From: Methylococcaceae bacterium
GTDB taxonomy: Bacteria; Pseudomonadota; Gammaproteobacteria; Methylococcales; Methylococcaceae
Direction: 5' to 3'
Assembly (NCBI GenBank): GCA_902810705.1
Contig: CADDYU010000037.1
Coordinates: forward strand, 1 to 33,058
DNA length: 33,058 nt
Positions 7,547-14,953 of this stretch are shown here, piece after piece; position 1 is the stretch's first letter; each line of letters opens with the position of its first letter. Below the pieces are notes generated by a model that had not been told where the DNA came from, did no database searches, and saw only the letters and a program-made list of their open reading frames with translations. The position numbers and the translations under genes are program-made.

Positions 7547-8251
7547 GGAACACCTCTTAGGGTTTCTGAAAGCCAGAAGTTTAGGGATAACGTTGAGCTA
7601 GCCAGATGACGGATCAATGACAGCATCGTGACCTTTTGCCGCAATAAAGCGAGGGAGGCTTATCCTTTTCGCAAGTTGACAGTATTACCCTGAGCTGATT
7701 TACTTGAAAATGCAGTGGACTTCATCAATTTCCCTCGCCAAGATGGCCGAGTCACAACAACAAGGATGTCGTGGTGGTGCAGACCAAAGACCTAGAACCT
7801 TTATGCGGCTACTTGCGTAACGCCGCTCAGTTATTCTTCGAGCCAGCACCTTGCGAAGCGCAGCATGGCCGGTTCGTGAGCCTGAAGGAGAAGGGAGTCC
7901 GGCATGGGCCGAGGGCGGTGGGCGTCCCTAAGGGCATGATCCGGGCCCGCCATGGAATCAGCAGCTTAGCGGTCATCGCCAAGAATCGCAGCTCTTTCCG
8001 GCGTCCCAGGGAGCAAGACATGCCCTCGGCCAAGCGCCTGGGCCTCGCGCCAATCCCCGACCCAGAACCTCAACTTCGAGGGTGGCCGCTTATCCGAAAG
8101 ACCGACAGACGTTCTTCGGGGCCGAGGGATGGCGTTTTCCGAAGAAGGCATCCAAGGAAGAGTCCAGAGCTCGATAGATTCCCGGCTTCATGACGTTCTC
8201 ATGGGGTTAACGCCAATCTCATCGAGACGCCCGCCCCTTGCCGATCGGGGG
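7547..8251. other. Long intergenic region between phoD and the glycosyltransferase operon
   Basis: About 700 bases. The left end is the phoD control region with the PHO-box-like site. The remainder contains frames on both strands (for example 7771-8193 rightward and 7827-8033 leftward), but they have Arg/Pro/Ser-rich, shadow-like composition and no clear ribosome-binding site. I see no RNA gene or repeat. The promoter of the downstream operon presumably lies here but is not obvious. Confidence 0.4.
7606..7623 (-). promoter_or_regulatory. PHO-box-like PhoB site upstream of phoD
   Basis: Read on the minus strand: CTGTCAT-TGAT-CCGTCAT. These are two 7-bp direct repeats separated by 4 bp, 18 bp overall, with one mismatch between the copies. 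This is the known architecture of the PhoB PHO box (CTGTCAT repeats with 11-bp period). It points toward phoD, whose start codon is 60 bases downstream. Confidence 0.68.
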
Positions 8252-9403
8252 ATGGTATGGCCAACCGTTTGCCTATTCACCGACAGCAAGAATCCGTCCG
8301 GCGTGGGCGAGCACATGCTGGCGCTTGCCGATGAGCTGAAGACACGCTGTTCCATTCTTTTCATGTGTCCGGCCACCGAGCAGGGACGCCGCTTTCTTGC
8401 CCGCGCGGACGCGATGGGTCTAGAGTCGCTGGCCGTCCGCTTGGATAAAGGCCACCAGGCCCGCCTCATGGATATCTTCAAGCGGCGGAAACCCGACATC
8501 TTCCACGTTCATGCCGGCATCGGCTGGGAGGGGCTTTCGTCGGCCGCGATAGCGAGGATGGCGGGCGTCCCGATCGTGCTGCGCACCGAGCACCTTCCCT
8601 ATCTCTTGACCAATCCCGGTCAGCGCGCCCGCTATAGGAGGGGGCTGGCCCATCTCGACCACATTATTTGCGTATCGGCAGCCGCTCGCGACAGCTTTAT
8701 CAAGACCGGGGTGCCGCCATCACTAATGTCTGTGGTGCGGAACGGCATCCCGGAAACGATCGAGGTTTGCGGCCGGGAAACGGCCCGCGTAAAGCTCGGC
8801 ATGGCCGCCGAGACGCCCGTCCTATTGACCATCGGCCGACTGACGGAACAGAAAAACCACCGTCTGCTGATCGAGGCGATACCCGCCGTGCTCGAGCAGG
8901 CACCGAACACGCAGGTTCTGTTGGTTGGAACCGGGCCGCTCGAGAGCGCGCTGCGCCGGGCCGTCCGGGCCCGCAAGCTCCATGAGACGGTCCGCTTCCT
9001 GGGTCAGCGCGACGATGTTCCCGATCTCATGGCTGCCGCCGATGTCTTCGTGCTGCCTTCCCGCTTCGAAGGGCATCCACTGGTCGTTCTGGAGGCCATG
9101 CGGGCGGGCCTTCCCGTGATCGCGACCAATGTCTGCGGCACCGCCGAGGCGGTGCAGGATGGCAGGACGGGACTGCTCTTGACGTCCGGCGACCCGGCGG
9201 CGCTGGCCGGGGCGCTGCGCCTCATGCTTGCCCAACCCGCCTGGGCCAGGCGCTTGGGCGCGGAGGGTCGCAAGCGGGCCAGGAGACACTTCGGCGCGGC
9301 GCGCATGGCGAGCCAGACCCTCGACCTCTATTGCGAGTTGCTTGGCGCCCGCAGCAAACCTTCGCAAGATCTCTCTTCTTCGCTGTCGATGGTGAGCACA
9401 TGA
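8252..9403 (+). CDS. GT4-family glycosyltransferase (GT-B fold), first gene of operon
   Basis: A retaining glycosyltransferase of about 383 residues. The N-terminal acceptor domain opens with VCLFTDSKNPSGVGEHMLALADEL, whose Gly-rich loop is typical of GT4. The C-terminal domain has LLTIGRLTEQKNH (sugar-nucleotide loop) and the EX7E motif in RFEGHPLVVLEAM (Glu273, Glu281), followed by GTAEAVQDGRTGLL. It transfers a sugar from a nucleotide donor, at the cytoplasmic face of the membrane. The reading frame is open back to ATG 8129, with another ATG at 8201; I chose 8252 because family homology begins a few residues later, although none of the three has a good Shine-Dalgarno. Its stop overlaps the next start (ATGA at 9400-9403), so the two are translationally coupled. 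Donor and acceptor are unknown. Confidence 0.88.
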   Translation: MVWPTVCLFTDSKNPSGVGEHMLALADELKTRCSILFMCPATEQGRRFLARADAMGLESLAVRLDKGHQARLMDIFKRRKPDIFHVHAGIGWEGLSSAAIARMAGVPIVLRTEHLPYLLTNPGQRARYRRGLAHLDHIICVSAAARDSFIKTGVPPSLMSVVRNGIPETIEVCGRETARVKLGMAAETPVLLTIGRLTEQKNHRLLIEAIPAVLEQAPNTQVLLVGTGPLESALRRAVRARKLHETVRFLGQRDDVPDLMAAADVFVLPSRFEGHPLVVLEAMRAGLPVIATNVCGTAEAVQDGRTGLLLTSGDPAALAGALRLMLAQPAWARRLGAEGRKRARRHFGAARMASQTLDLYCELLGARSKPSQDLSSSLSMVST

Positions 9404-10404
9404 CAAAGCTTCGAATTGGCTTCATAGGCACCGGCACGATCGCCGGCCGCCATCTTGGCAACCTGCTGGGTTTCGACGACGCGGCCGTGGTCGCGGCGGC
9501 CGACCCGCTCCTCGATCGCGCCGAGGCGTTCGCGGGCCGGGCCGGCCGCGCGCGGGCTTATGCCGACTGGCGGGCGATGCTCGACAACGAGATGCTCGAT
9601 GCGCTTTATATCTGCACGCCCCCCTTCGCGCATGGCGCTCCCGAGCTTGCGGCCCTCGAGCGCGGGCTGCCCTTCTTCGTCGAAAAGCCTATCGCCGCCG
9701 ATCTATCTACCGCCGAGGCGATCGCGCAAGGCGTCGAGGAGAGTGGACTCGTCACCGCGGTAGGCTATCACTGGCGCTATCTCGACACGACCGAAGAAGC
9801 CCAGGAACTCCTCGCAAAGAACCCGCCGCGCCTCGTTCTCGGCTACTGGCTCGACTGTACGCCGCCGCCGCTCTGGTGGAGGCGCGAGGTCGAGTCCGGC
9901 GGCCAGATGGTCGAGCAGACGACGCATATCTTCGATCTGGCGCGCGTGCTGGCGGGCGAGGTGGGCGAAGTCTACGCGCTCGCCGCCCGCAGCGAGCGGC
10001 CGGAGTATCCGCACGCCGACATCTGCGATATCTCGACCGCCTCGCTGCGGTTCGGGTCCGGCGCGGTGGGCTCGATCGCGTCCACCTGTCTGCTGCGCTG
10101 GCGCCATCGGGTCGAACTGCAGCTCTATTGCGAAGGCCTGGCGATCGAGCTGTCCGAGTTCGACCTCATGATCGACATCGGCGAGGGCCGTCCGGTGCGC
10201 CAGGCACAGGGCGATCCCTTCATCCGCGAGGACCGCGACTTCCTCGATGCCGTGCAGGGCCACGCAACCCGCATCCGCACGCCCTACGCCGACGCGGTGC
10301 GAACGCATCGGCTGGCCACCGCGGCGGCGCGCTCGGCGCGCGAGAAGCGCGTCCTGCTTCTGGACGAGAACGGTCTCTGCCTGGAGGAGGTGCGCCATGC
10401 CTGA
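9400..10404 (+). CDS. Gfo/Idh/MocA-family NAD(P)-dependent oxidoreductase
   Basis: A 334-residue oxidoreductase. A Rossmann fold begins at once (IGFIGTGTIAGRH, GxGxxA type), with the family Lys in VEKPIAAD (Glu95-Lys96-Pro97) and the catalytic His region GGQMVEQTTHIFDLARVL (His176, Asp179). Such enzymes oxidise or reduce hydroxyl/keto groups on sugars, inositols or nucleotide sugars. ATG 9400 overlaps the previous stop by four bases, and GGTGAG at 9391-9396 serves as ribosome-binding site. The 3' end overlaps the next gene by 8 bases. Because similar domains occur fused to MDR dehydrogenases in bi-domain oxidoreductases, this protein probably works with the next gene's product on the same sugar intermediate. 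The substrate is unknown. Confidence 0.9.
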   Translation: MTKLRIGFIGTGTIAGRHLGNLLGFDDAAVVAAADPLLDRAEAFAGRAGRARAYADWRAMLDNEMLDALYICTPPFAHGAPELAALERGLPFFVEKPIAADLSTAEAIAQGVEESGLVTAVGYHWRYLDTTEEAQELLAKNPPRLVLGYWLDCTPPPLWWRREVESGGQMVEQTTHIFDLARVLAGEVGEVYALAARSERPEYPHADICDISTASLRFGSGAVGSIASTCLLRWRHRVELQLYCEGLAIELSEFDLMIDIGEGRPVRQAQGDPFIREDRDFLDAVQGHATRIRTPYADAVRTHRLATAAARSAREKRVLLLDENGLCLEEVRHA

Positions 10405-11497
10405 AGCGCGGACCATCCGCTCGCTCGGCATCGAAGGGCCGGGCCGCCCGTATATTCACGCCTACGAGGAAGGACCGCTCGCGGAAGGCCAATTCCGTGT
10501 CGAGACGCTCTACAGCGGCTTTTCCGCCGGCACCGAGCTGACCTTCGTCAAGGGATCGAATCCTTATCTCACGTCCCGATGGGACGGTACCTACGGGGTC
10601 TTCGTACCCGGCGAGCCGAGCGCCAGCTTTCCCGTGCCGTTCCTGGGCTACATGGAGGTCGGCCGGGTCAGCCAATCGCGCACGCCGTCGCTCCGGGAAG
10701 GCGCGGTCGTCGCGATGACGTACGGCCACAAGACCGGCCACACCGCCGATCCGAGATGCGATTTCGTGATGCCCCTGCCCGACGGCCTCGAACCGATCCT
10801 GGGCATTTACGTCGCCCAGATGGGCCCTATCTGCGCCAACGGACTGCTACATGCCGCCGCCGACCTTGTCGGCGGCGACGTGCGCTCATTGGGCGATGGC
10901 GTGACGGGCCGCAACGTGCTGGTCATCGGCGCCGGCGTGGTCGGGCTCATCACCGCGCTGCTGGCCCGCCATCACCGGGCGGCCGAGGTCCTGGTGGCCG
11001 ACCCCGCGCCCTATCGGCGGGCGAAAGCCGAGGCCCTGGGCTTCACGGCCGTCGACGAGGGCGAAGCCTGGCGGTTCTGCAAGGATCGCTGGAGCCACGG
11101 CGGAGCGGATTGCGGCGCCGACGTCGTGCTGCAGTGCCGTGCCCAGGCCGCGAGCCTGCACGAGGCGCTTCGCGCGCTGCGCCCTCAAGGCACGGTGATC
11201 GATCTCGCCTTCTATCAAGGCGGCGCCGAAACCTTGCGGCTGGGCGAGGAATTCCATCACAACGGCCTCGCCATCCGTTGCGCCCAGATCGGCCGCGTGC
11301 CACGGGGGCTTGGCTTTGCCTGGAACCGGCAACGGCTGGCCCGCGAGACCGTCGATCTGCTCCTTGCCGAGGGCGGTCTCATCCAGGAACACATGATCAC
11401 CGACGTAGTGCCGTTCGAGGACGCGCCGGCCTTCATCGCCGACCTCGTGGCCCGGCGCCGCGATTTCCTGCAGATCGTGTTCCAGGTCGGACGGTGA
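10397..11497 (+). CDS. MDR-family (zinc-type alcohol dehydrogenase-like) oxidoreductase lacking zinc ligands
   Basis: A 366-residue medium-chain dehydrogenase/reductase. The N-terminal GroES-like domain is followed by a Rossmann domain with VLVIGAGVVGLITALLA (GxGxxG). Where zinc ADHs have CGSD and GHE, this protein reads FSAGTEL and FLGYMEVG, and the four-Cys structural zinc lobe is absent, so it is probably zinc-free. The SAGTEL motif resembles the BchC-like / bi-domain oxidoreductase branch. It likely oxidises or reduces a sugar or polyol with NAD(P). ATG 10397 overlaps the preceding gene by 8 bases and has a near-perfect GGAGGAGG six bases upstream. Its stop overlaps the next start (GTGA at 11494-11497). 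The frame continues upstream of 10397, but that part is a shadow of the previous gene. Confidence 0.87.
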   Translation: MPEARTIRSLGIEGPGRPYIHAYEEGPLAEGQFRVETLYSGFSAGTELTFVKGSNPYLTSRWDGTYGVFVPGEPSASFPVPFLGYMEVGRVSQSRTPSLREGAVVAMTYGHKTGHTADPRCDFVMPLPDGLEPILGIYVAQMGPICANGLLHAAADLVGGDVRSLGDGVTGRNVLVIGAGVVGLITALLARHHRAAEVLVADPAPYRRAKAEALGFTAVDEGEAWRFCKDRWSHGGADCGADVVLQCRAQAASLHEALRALRPQGTVIDLAFYQGGAETLRLGEEFHHNGLAIRCAQIGRVPRGLGFAWNRQRLARETVDLLLAEGGLIQEHMITDVVPFEDAPAFIADLVARRRDFLQIVFQVGR

Positions 11498-12630
11498 GCC
11501 GCCGAATCTACAATGGGCCGCGGCGTATCCTGTTCGTTTTCGCCTGGCTCGTTGTCGGCGGCGAGGAGACCGAGGTGCGCCTCCTCGCCCGCACGCTCGA
11601 TCCGAAACGCTATCGCCTCGAGGTCGTCGCCTGCTTCCGCAAGGAGAATATGCCCGAGCAGACGCATGACCTGCTCGAGGCGCTCGGGATTTCCGTCGAT
11701 CGCACGCCCTACGGCCTCTCCTTCGACGACACGGTGACCTATCTGGCCGAGAAGATGGCTGGCTACGACGTCGTGGTCGCCTGCCAGGCAGTCTCCGACG
11801 TGTATCCCGCGCTCGCCCGAATGCCCCGTCGCCCGCCCCTGATCGAACACGGGGGGCTGGTCTCGGAAGCGCTTGCCGGACCGAAGCACTGGACCGCGCG
11901 TTACGTCGGCGTTTGCCGCAGCATTCGCGCCGCCGCGGCCTCCCGCCTACCCGAGCGGCCGCACCACGCCATCGAGATTCCCTCCATGGTCGATCTTTCG
12001 GAATACGATCCTGGCCATCGCCCGGGCGTGCGGGCCGAACTCGGCGTCCCCGAAGGCGCGCCGCTGATCGGCTGGGTGGGCCGACTCGACCGCAAGAAGC
12101 GCGTCGAGGACTTCATCGCGGCCGCGGCCTTGGTGCATCCACGGCGCCCCGAATCGCGCTTCGCCATCATCGGGGGACCCGACGCCTTCATGCCCGAATA
12201 CGAGAGTGAGCTGCGGGCGGCGAGCGCGCGACTCGGTCTCAAGGGAGCCTTGACCTTCCTCGGCGACAGGCCCGATGTGCCGCGGCTACTCGCCGGTCTT
12301 GATGCCTTGGCCTGGCTGTCGCGCGGTGAGGGCATGCCGCACGTCATCGCGGAAGCCGGCGCCGCCGGCTCGCCCGTCGTGGCGACGCGCGACAACGGCA
12401 GCGAAGAGCAGATCGCTGACGGGGTGACGGGTCTTTTCGTGCCGCACGAGAATCCCTCGGCGGTGGCGAGCGCGCTCCTGCGCCTCATCGACGATCCAAG
12501 CTTACGCGACCGTCTGGGTCATGCGCTCCGCGCCAAGGTCGAGCGCGAGTACAGCACGAAGGTGGTAACGAAACAGTGGGAAGCGCTGTTCGACGAAGTC
12601 ATCGCGGAACAGCATTTGAGCGGCTTGTGA
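11494..12630 (+). CDS. GT4-family glycosyltransferase, last gene of operon
   Basis: A GT-B fold glycosyltransferase of 378 residues. The N-terminal domain starts RRILFVFAWLVVGGEETEVRLLARTL, where VVGGEE replaces the usual GGAE loop. The C-terminal domain has IGWVGRLDRKKRVEDFI and the EX7E motif in GEGMPHVIAEAG (Glu279, Glu287), then GSEEQIADGVTGLFV. GTG 11494 overlaps the previous stop (GTGA); no in-frame ATG exists nearby, and the same frame runs much further upstream only as a shadow. It most likely adds a sugar made or modified by the two oxidoreductases encoded just upstream. The stop codon lies within an 11-bp tandem duplication (12617-12638), which may have set the present C-terminus. 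The product is unknown. Confidence 0.88.
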   Translation: MSRRIYNGPRRILFVFAWLVVGGEETEVRLLARTLDPKRYRLEVVACFRKENMPEQTHDLLEALGISVDRTPYGLSFDDTVTYLAEKMAGYDVVVACQAVSDVYPALARMPRRPPLIEHGGLVSEALAGPKHWTARYVGVCRSIRAAAASRLPERPHHAIEIPSMVDLSEYDPGHRPGVRAELGVPEGAPLIGWVGRLDRKKRVEDFIAAAALVHPRRPESRFAIIGGPDAFMPEYESELRAASARLGLKGALTFLGDRPDVPRLLAGLDALAWLSRGEGMPHVIAEAGAAGSPVVATRDNGSEEQIADGVTGLFVPHENPSAVASALLRLIDDPSLRDRLGHALRAKVEREYSTKVVTKQWEALFDEVIAEQHLSGL

Positions 12631-12647
12631 GCGGCTTGCCGGCTCAC
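12617..12647 (+). repeat. Tandem 11-bp duplication overlapping a hairpin at operon end
   Basis: TGAGCGGCTTG occurs twice in direct tandem (12617-12627 and 12628-12638), spanning the stop codon. The second copy also forms GTGAGC (12627-12632) pairing with GCTCAC (12642-12647), a 6-bp stem with a 9-nt loop that may be a weak terminator for the glycosyltransferase operon. Confidence 0.45.
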
Positions 12648-12793
12648 GGTGCCCGACGCGGGCGGCATCTTGACAAGATCACTTCGATTCAAGGCGACGA
12701 ACTGGCGGGCAAGGAGTACTCATTAGCGTTGGTCCGATGAAAGGTGGAAAGCCGACTGAATTCCCCGGGGCAAAGACTCAACGAGGTTGTTAC

Positions 12794-13174
12794 GGAATCT
12801 CTGAACAAATCTTGGCGGTAAGGTGACCGCACGACGTGAAACCCGTGTTCTAATGAAATAAGTTACCGTTGCCTCGCTGGCCTTTAACGGCGAAAAAGCC
12901 GACCCATCGGGAAAGACTCCTGGCCGAGATGACCAGGCGGGCACTGGGAGACCCTTTTGGCGGCGATCGAGCCGGACTACCTGGAAGCCGGCCGACGCGG
13001 CCATCCGCACCGCCGGCGATGCTGCGCATTTACTTCATGCAGCAATGGTATGTCCTGTCCGATCCGGGCCTGGAGGACGTTCTCTACGAAATCGAGTCGA
13101 TGCGGCGATTTGCCGGCTTGAATTTGGTGGATAACATGGTGCGGGACGAAACGATGATCCTTAGTAATTTCTAG
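12794..13174 (+). pseudogene. Decayed IS5-family transposase remnant
   Basis: Fragment of an IS5-group element. From ATG 12853 the first frame reads MK-stop-VTVASLAFNGEK, where intact transposases read MKQVTLASLAFNGKK, so a CAA has become TAA. Homology then shifts frame to KKPTHRERLLAEMTR, shifts again to ETLLAAIEPDYLEAGRRGHP, and again to MLRIYFMQQWYVLSDPG, LEDVLYEIESMRRFAGL and DETMIL, all classic IS5 N-terminal motifs. It then stops at 13172-13174, so the catalytic C-terminal half is missing. The bases from 12794 (GGAATCTCTGAACAAAT) look like an IS5-type left terminal repeat about 60 bp before the start codon. The right end appears lost next to the AT-rich glycosyltransferase gene. Non-functional. 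Confidence 0.82.
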
Positions 13175-13203
13175 AAAGAAATTGCCTTTTTGCCTGGTCG
13201 AAT

Positions 13204-14181
13204 TCACTCGAATCTTGCGCCGATTCTTCGTGAGCAATTCTCTACCAGCCGCTGAAAATTAGCGGGCCGAAATTTCTGGCACAAAGTTGCGGTGATATAA
13301 CCCAGTAACTTTATAGCTAAGACCTCATGCTCGAATCCTTCGTCAGGCTGTCCCCGAATTCTGTAGGCGCTGGCCACTGTAACTTGCATGATCAATTGAC
13401 GCCAGACCCAACGTGGAATACCTAAAAGCACCGGTGTGTTTTGCTTTGAAAGTGTAGCCGCCATGACTCCTAGATTAAAATACCAATGCCGAAAATAGCG
13501 TTTATTCAAAATCGCCGAGGGAGCGCGTGTATAAACTATAAGATTAGGGTTATATCCAATTCTTACTCCCTTCTTTAATGCGCGAATACCGAACTCGTAA
13601 TCCTCATGTCGATAGCAAGATTCCGAGAATAAACCAATACGATTAAATATTGCTCGTCGCGCTATTAAGTTGGTGCCCGCTGGGAAAAAATCGGCAGGCG
13701 CCGGAAATAGGCGCTGATCTCCATGGTCAACGCCGGCTACTACGGAGAGCATGCTTGGCCGAAACCACTGCGGTCTCTGACCGCCGGGCCATAAAACGAG
13801 CGTTCTTCCACCCGCCAATTCCACTTGCTCGTTGCTAAATACTTTTAGAATATTCTCTAGCCAATCCTCTGGCAGAATGACATCATCATCGGTAAATACC
13901 AGGATATTGCCCGCCGCGCTCATTACTGCGTGGTTAAGCGCGAACTGCTTACCTTGTTTTCCTTCGAACACATAAGATAATCTTCCGAGGGTCCACGTGG
14001 TCTGTAATTTTTGAACGAGGGCCGCGGTCTGGTCTGAGGAATTATTATCGACGACCAGAACTTCGATATTGCAATACTCTGAGAGTCTTTGGCATCGCAA
14101 TGTCTCGAGCATTTCCGCCAAGAGATTGCACCGGTTCCAAGTACAAATAATGACACTCATAAAAGGCTCGATCATGTGCAT
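13204..14181 (-). CDS. GT2-family glycosyltransferase, AT-rich, probably acquired
   Basis: A 325-residue GT-A fold glycosyltransferase. It shows MSVIICTWNRCNLLAEMLETL at the N-terminus, VVDNNSSDQT (nucleotide-binding Asp), GKQFALNHAV, and the metal-binding motif FTDDDVILPEDWL (DxD), then RHEDYEFGIRALKKGVRIGY, an ED(Y/E) catalytic region. No transmembrane anchor is obvious, though a hydrophobic C-terminal stretch could associate with the membrane. It would add a sugar to a surface glycan or protein. The gene is visibly richer in A/T than its neighbours and lies beside an IS5 remnant, which suggests horizontal transfer. Two starts are possible, ATG 14181 and ATG 14175; AAAGAG sits at a better distance from the second. 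It is transcribed opposite to the preceding operon. Confidence 0.9.
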   Translation of the reverse strand: MHMIEPFMSVIICTWNRCNLLAEMLETLRCQRLSEYCNIEVLVVDNNSSDQTAALVQKLQTTWTLGRLSYVFEGKQGKQFALNHAVMSAAGNILVFTDDDVILPEDWLENILKVFSNEQVELAGGRTLVLWPGGQRPQWFRPSMLSVVAGVDHGDQRLFPAPADFFPAGTNLIARRAIFNRIGLFSESCYRHEDYEFGIRALKKGVRIGYNPNLIVYTRAPSAILNKRYFRHWYFNLGVMAATLSKQNTPVLLGIPRWVWRQLIMQVTVASAYRIRGQPDEGFEHEVLAIKLLGYITATLCQKFRPANFQRLVENCSRRIGARFE

Positions 14182-14501
14182 CTCTTTATTTACAAGTCAG
14201 TGCGGCTCCAACTAGGTGCATAGCATACATTTTACATATTTTGCTCATTGTTTTGAATGGGAGGCACCTAGAATCCAAAGTTAAGAGACAGTGACAACTC
14301 GCTTCAGAGCTAATGACGTCTCTAAAAACGAAGGGCCAACGGGAATTACCAAAAAGGCGGGAAGAGCACGGCTCTATTTAAGGTCGGAGAATCAGGAGCG
14401 AGGCACCGGCGCTTAGCCCAAATATATTCAATGCCAAATGAAATTTTCCGGCCCCGATAGGCTCGAAGCTATTAGCAACCCTCGACAAGTGGTATTCCCT
14501 A
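14182..14501. other. AT-rich intergenic region
   Basis: Divergent spacer between the GT2 gene and a small hypothetical gene. It continues the AT-rich character of the GT2 gene for roughly 200 bases, then returns to the typical composition. It holds a candidate promoter for the GT2 gene; no gene or repeat was seen otherwise. Confidence 0.4.
14229..14257 (-). promoter_or_regulatory. Candidate sigma-70 promoter of the GT2 gene
   Basis: On the minus strand TTCAAA (14257-14252), a 17-base spacer, and TAAAAT (14234-14229). The expected transcription start near 14222 would leave a leader of about 40 bases before the start codon. Found by eye in AT-rich DNA, where chance matches are common. Confidence 0.38.
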
Positions 14502-14816
14502 ATGGCGATTCGCGAGCCGCGCAGGAGTGTGCCGGCGGATTGGTATCGAATTCAGCTTTCGCGTGATGATTACGAGGGAGGCGAAGTGAGCGTGATTCAG
14601 GGCGCTTTCCAACAGATTTACATCGCCCGCAATGCGCCTCCGGGCATGGCGATGCTGGGTGCCGTGGACGAAGGAGGCGATGGTTACTGCGTTTACTTCA
14701 CGCCATCCTCCCTGCCCCATGCCTGGGCCCTGGTGAAAGCCTATTCCGCCATTCCTCATCAACCGCCTCCGCGAAAGGGCCTCGTGCTGATATCCGGCGA
14801 TACATCGGGGGCGTAA
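14502..14816 (+). CDS. Hypothetical protein, 104 residues
   Basis: I do not recognise this protein. The chain has ordinary globular composition (ADWYRIQLSRDDYEGGEVSVIQGAFQQIYIARN, then GMAMLGAVDEGGDGYCVYFTPSSL), predicted as mixed strands and helices with no signal peptide or membrane segment, which argues for a real gene rather than a shadow. ATG 14502 lacks a Shine-Dalgarno. An internal GTG at 14586 has GGGAGG just upstream but would remove a protein-like stretch (WYRIQLSRDD), so I keep the longer form. The opposite-strand frame here has poorer composition. It is isolated: the GT2 gene diverges on its left and the ABC importer converges on its right. Confidence 0.45.
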   Translation: MAIREPRRSVPADWYRIQLSRDDYEGGEVSVIQGAFQQIYIARNAPPGMAMLGAVDEGGDGYCVYFTPSSLPHAWALVKAYSAIPHQPPPRKGLVLISGDTSGA

Positions 14817-14953
14817 GGCGAGTAACGTCGCAAGTCCGAGGCAGACAAGAACCCCAAAGCTCGCCTCGCGCCAATCTATCGCACGGCTTTTGTCCCCGAG
14901 CGTCTCTTCGACGAGACAGAGAGAGTTGGCGTCCGCACCGTCCATAGCTTTAT

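Noticed and set aside
7771..8193. Rightward frame between phoD and the glycosyltransferase operon
   Set aside because: Arg/Pro-rich composition, no ribosome-binding site, no motif; overlapping leftward frame equally poor.
10579..11493. Upstream extension of the last glycosyltransferase frame across the MDR gene
   Set aside because: The extension is Arg/Pro-rich shadow sequence; GT homology begins right after GTG 11494, which overlaps the MDR stop.
1862..12872. AAGTTACCGTTGC shared by the csp3 inverted repeat and the IS5 remnant
   Set aside because: A 13-base match is expected by chance in a window of this size; in the IS remnant the bases encode transposase residues.
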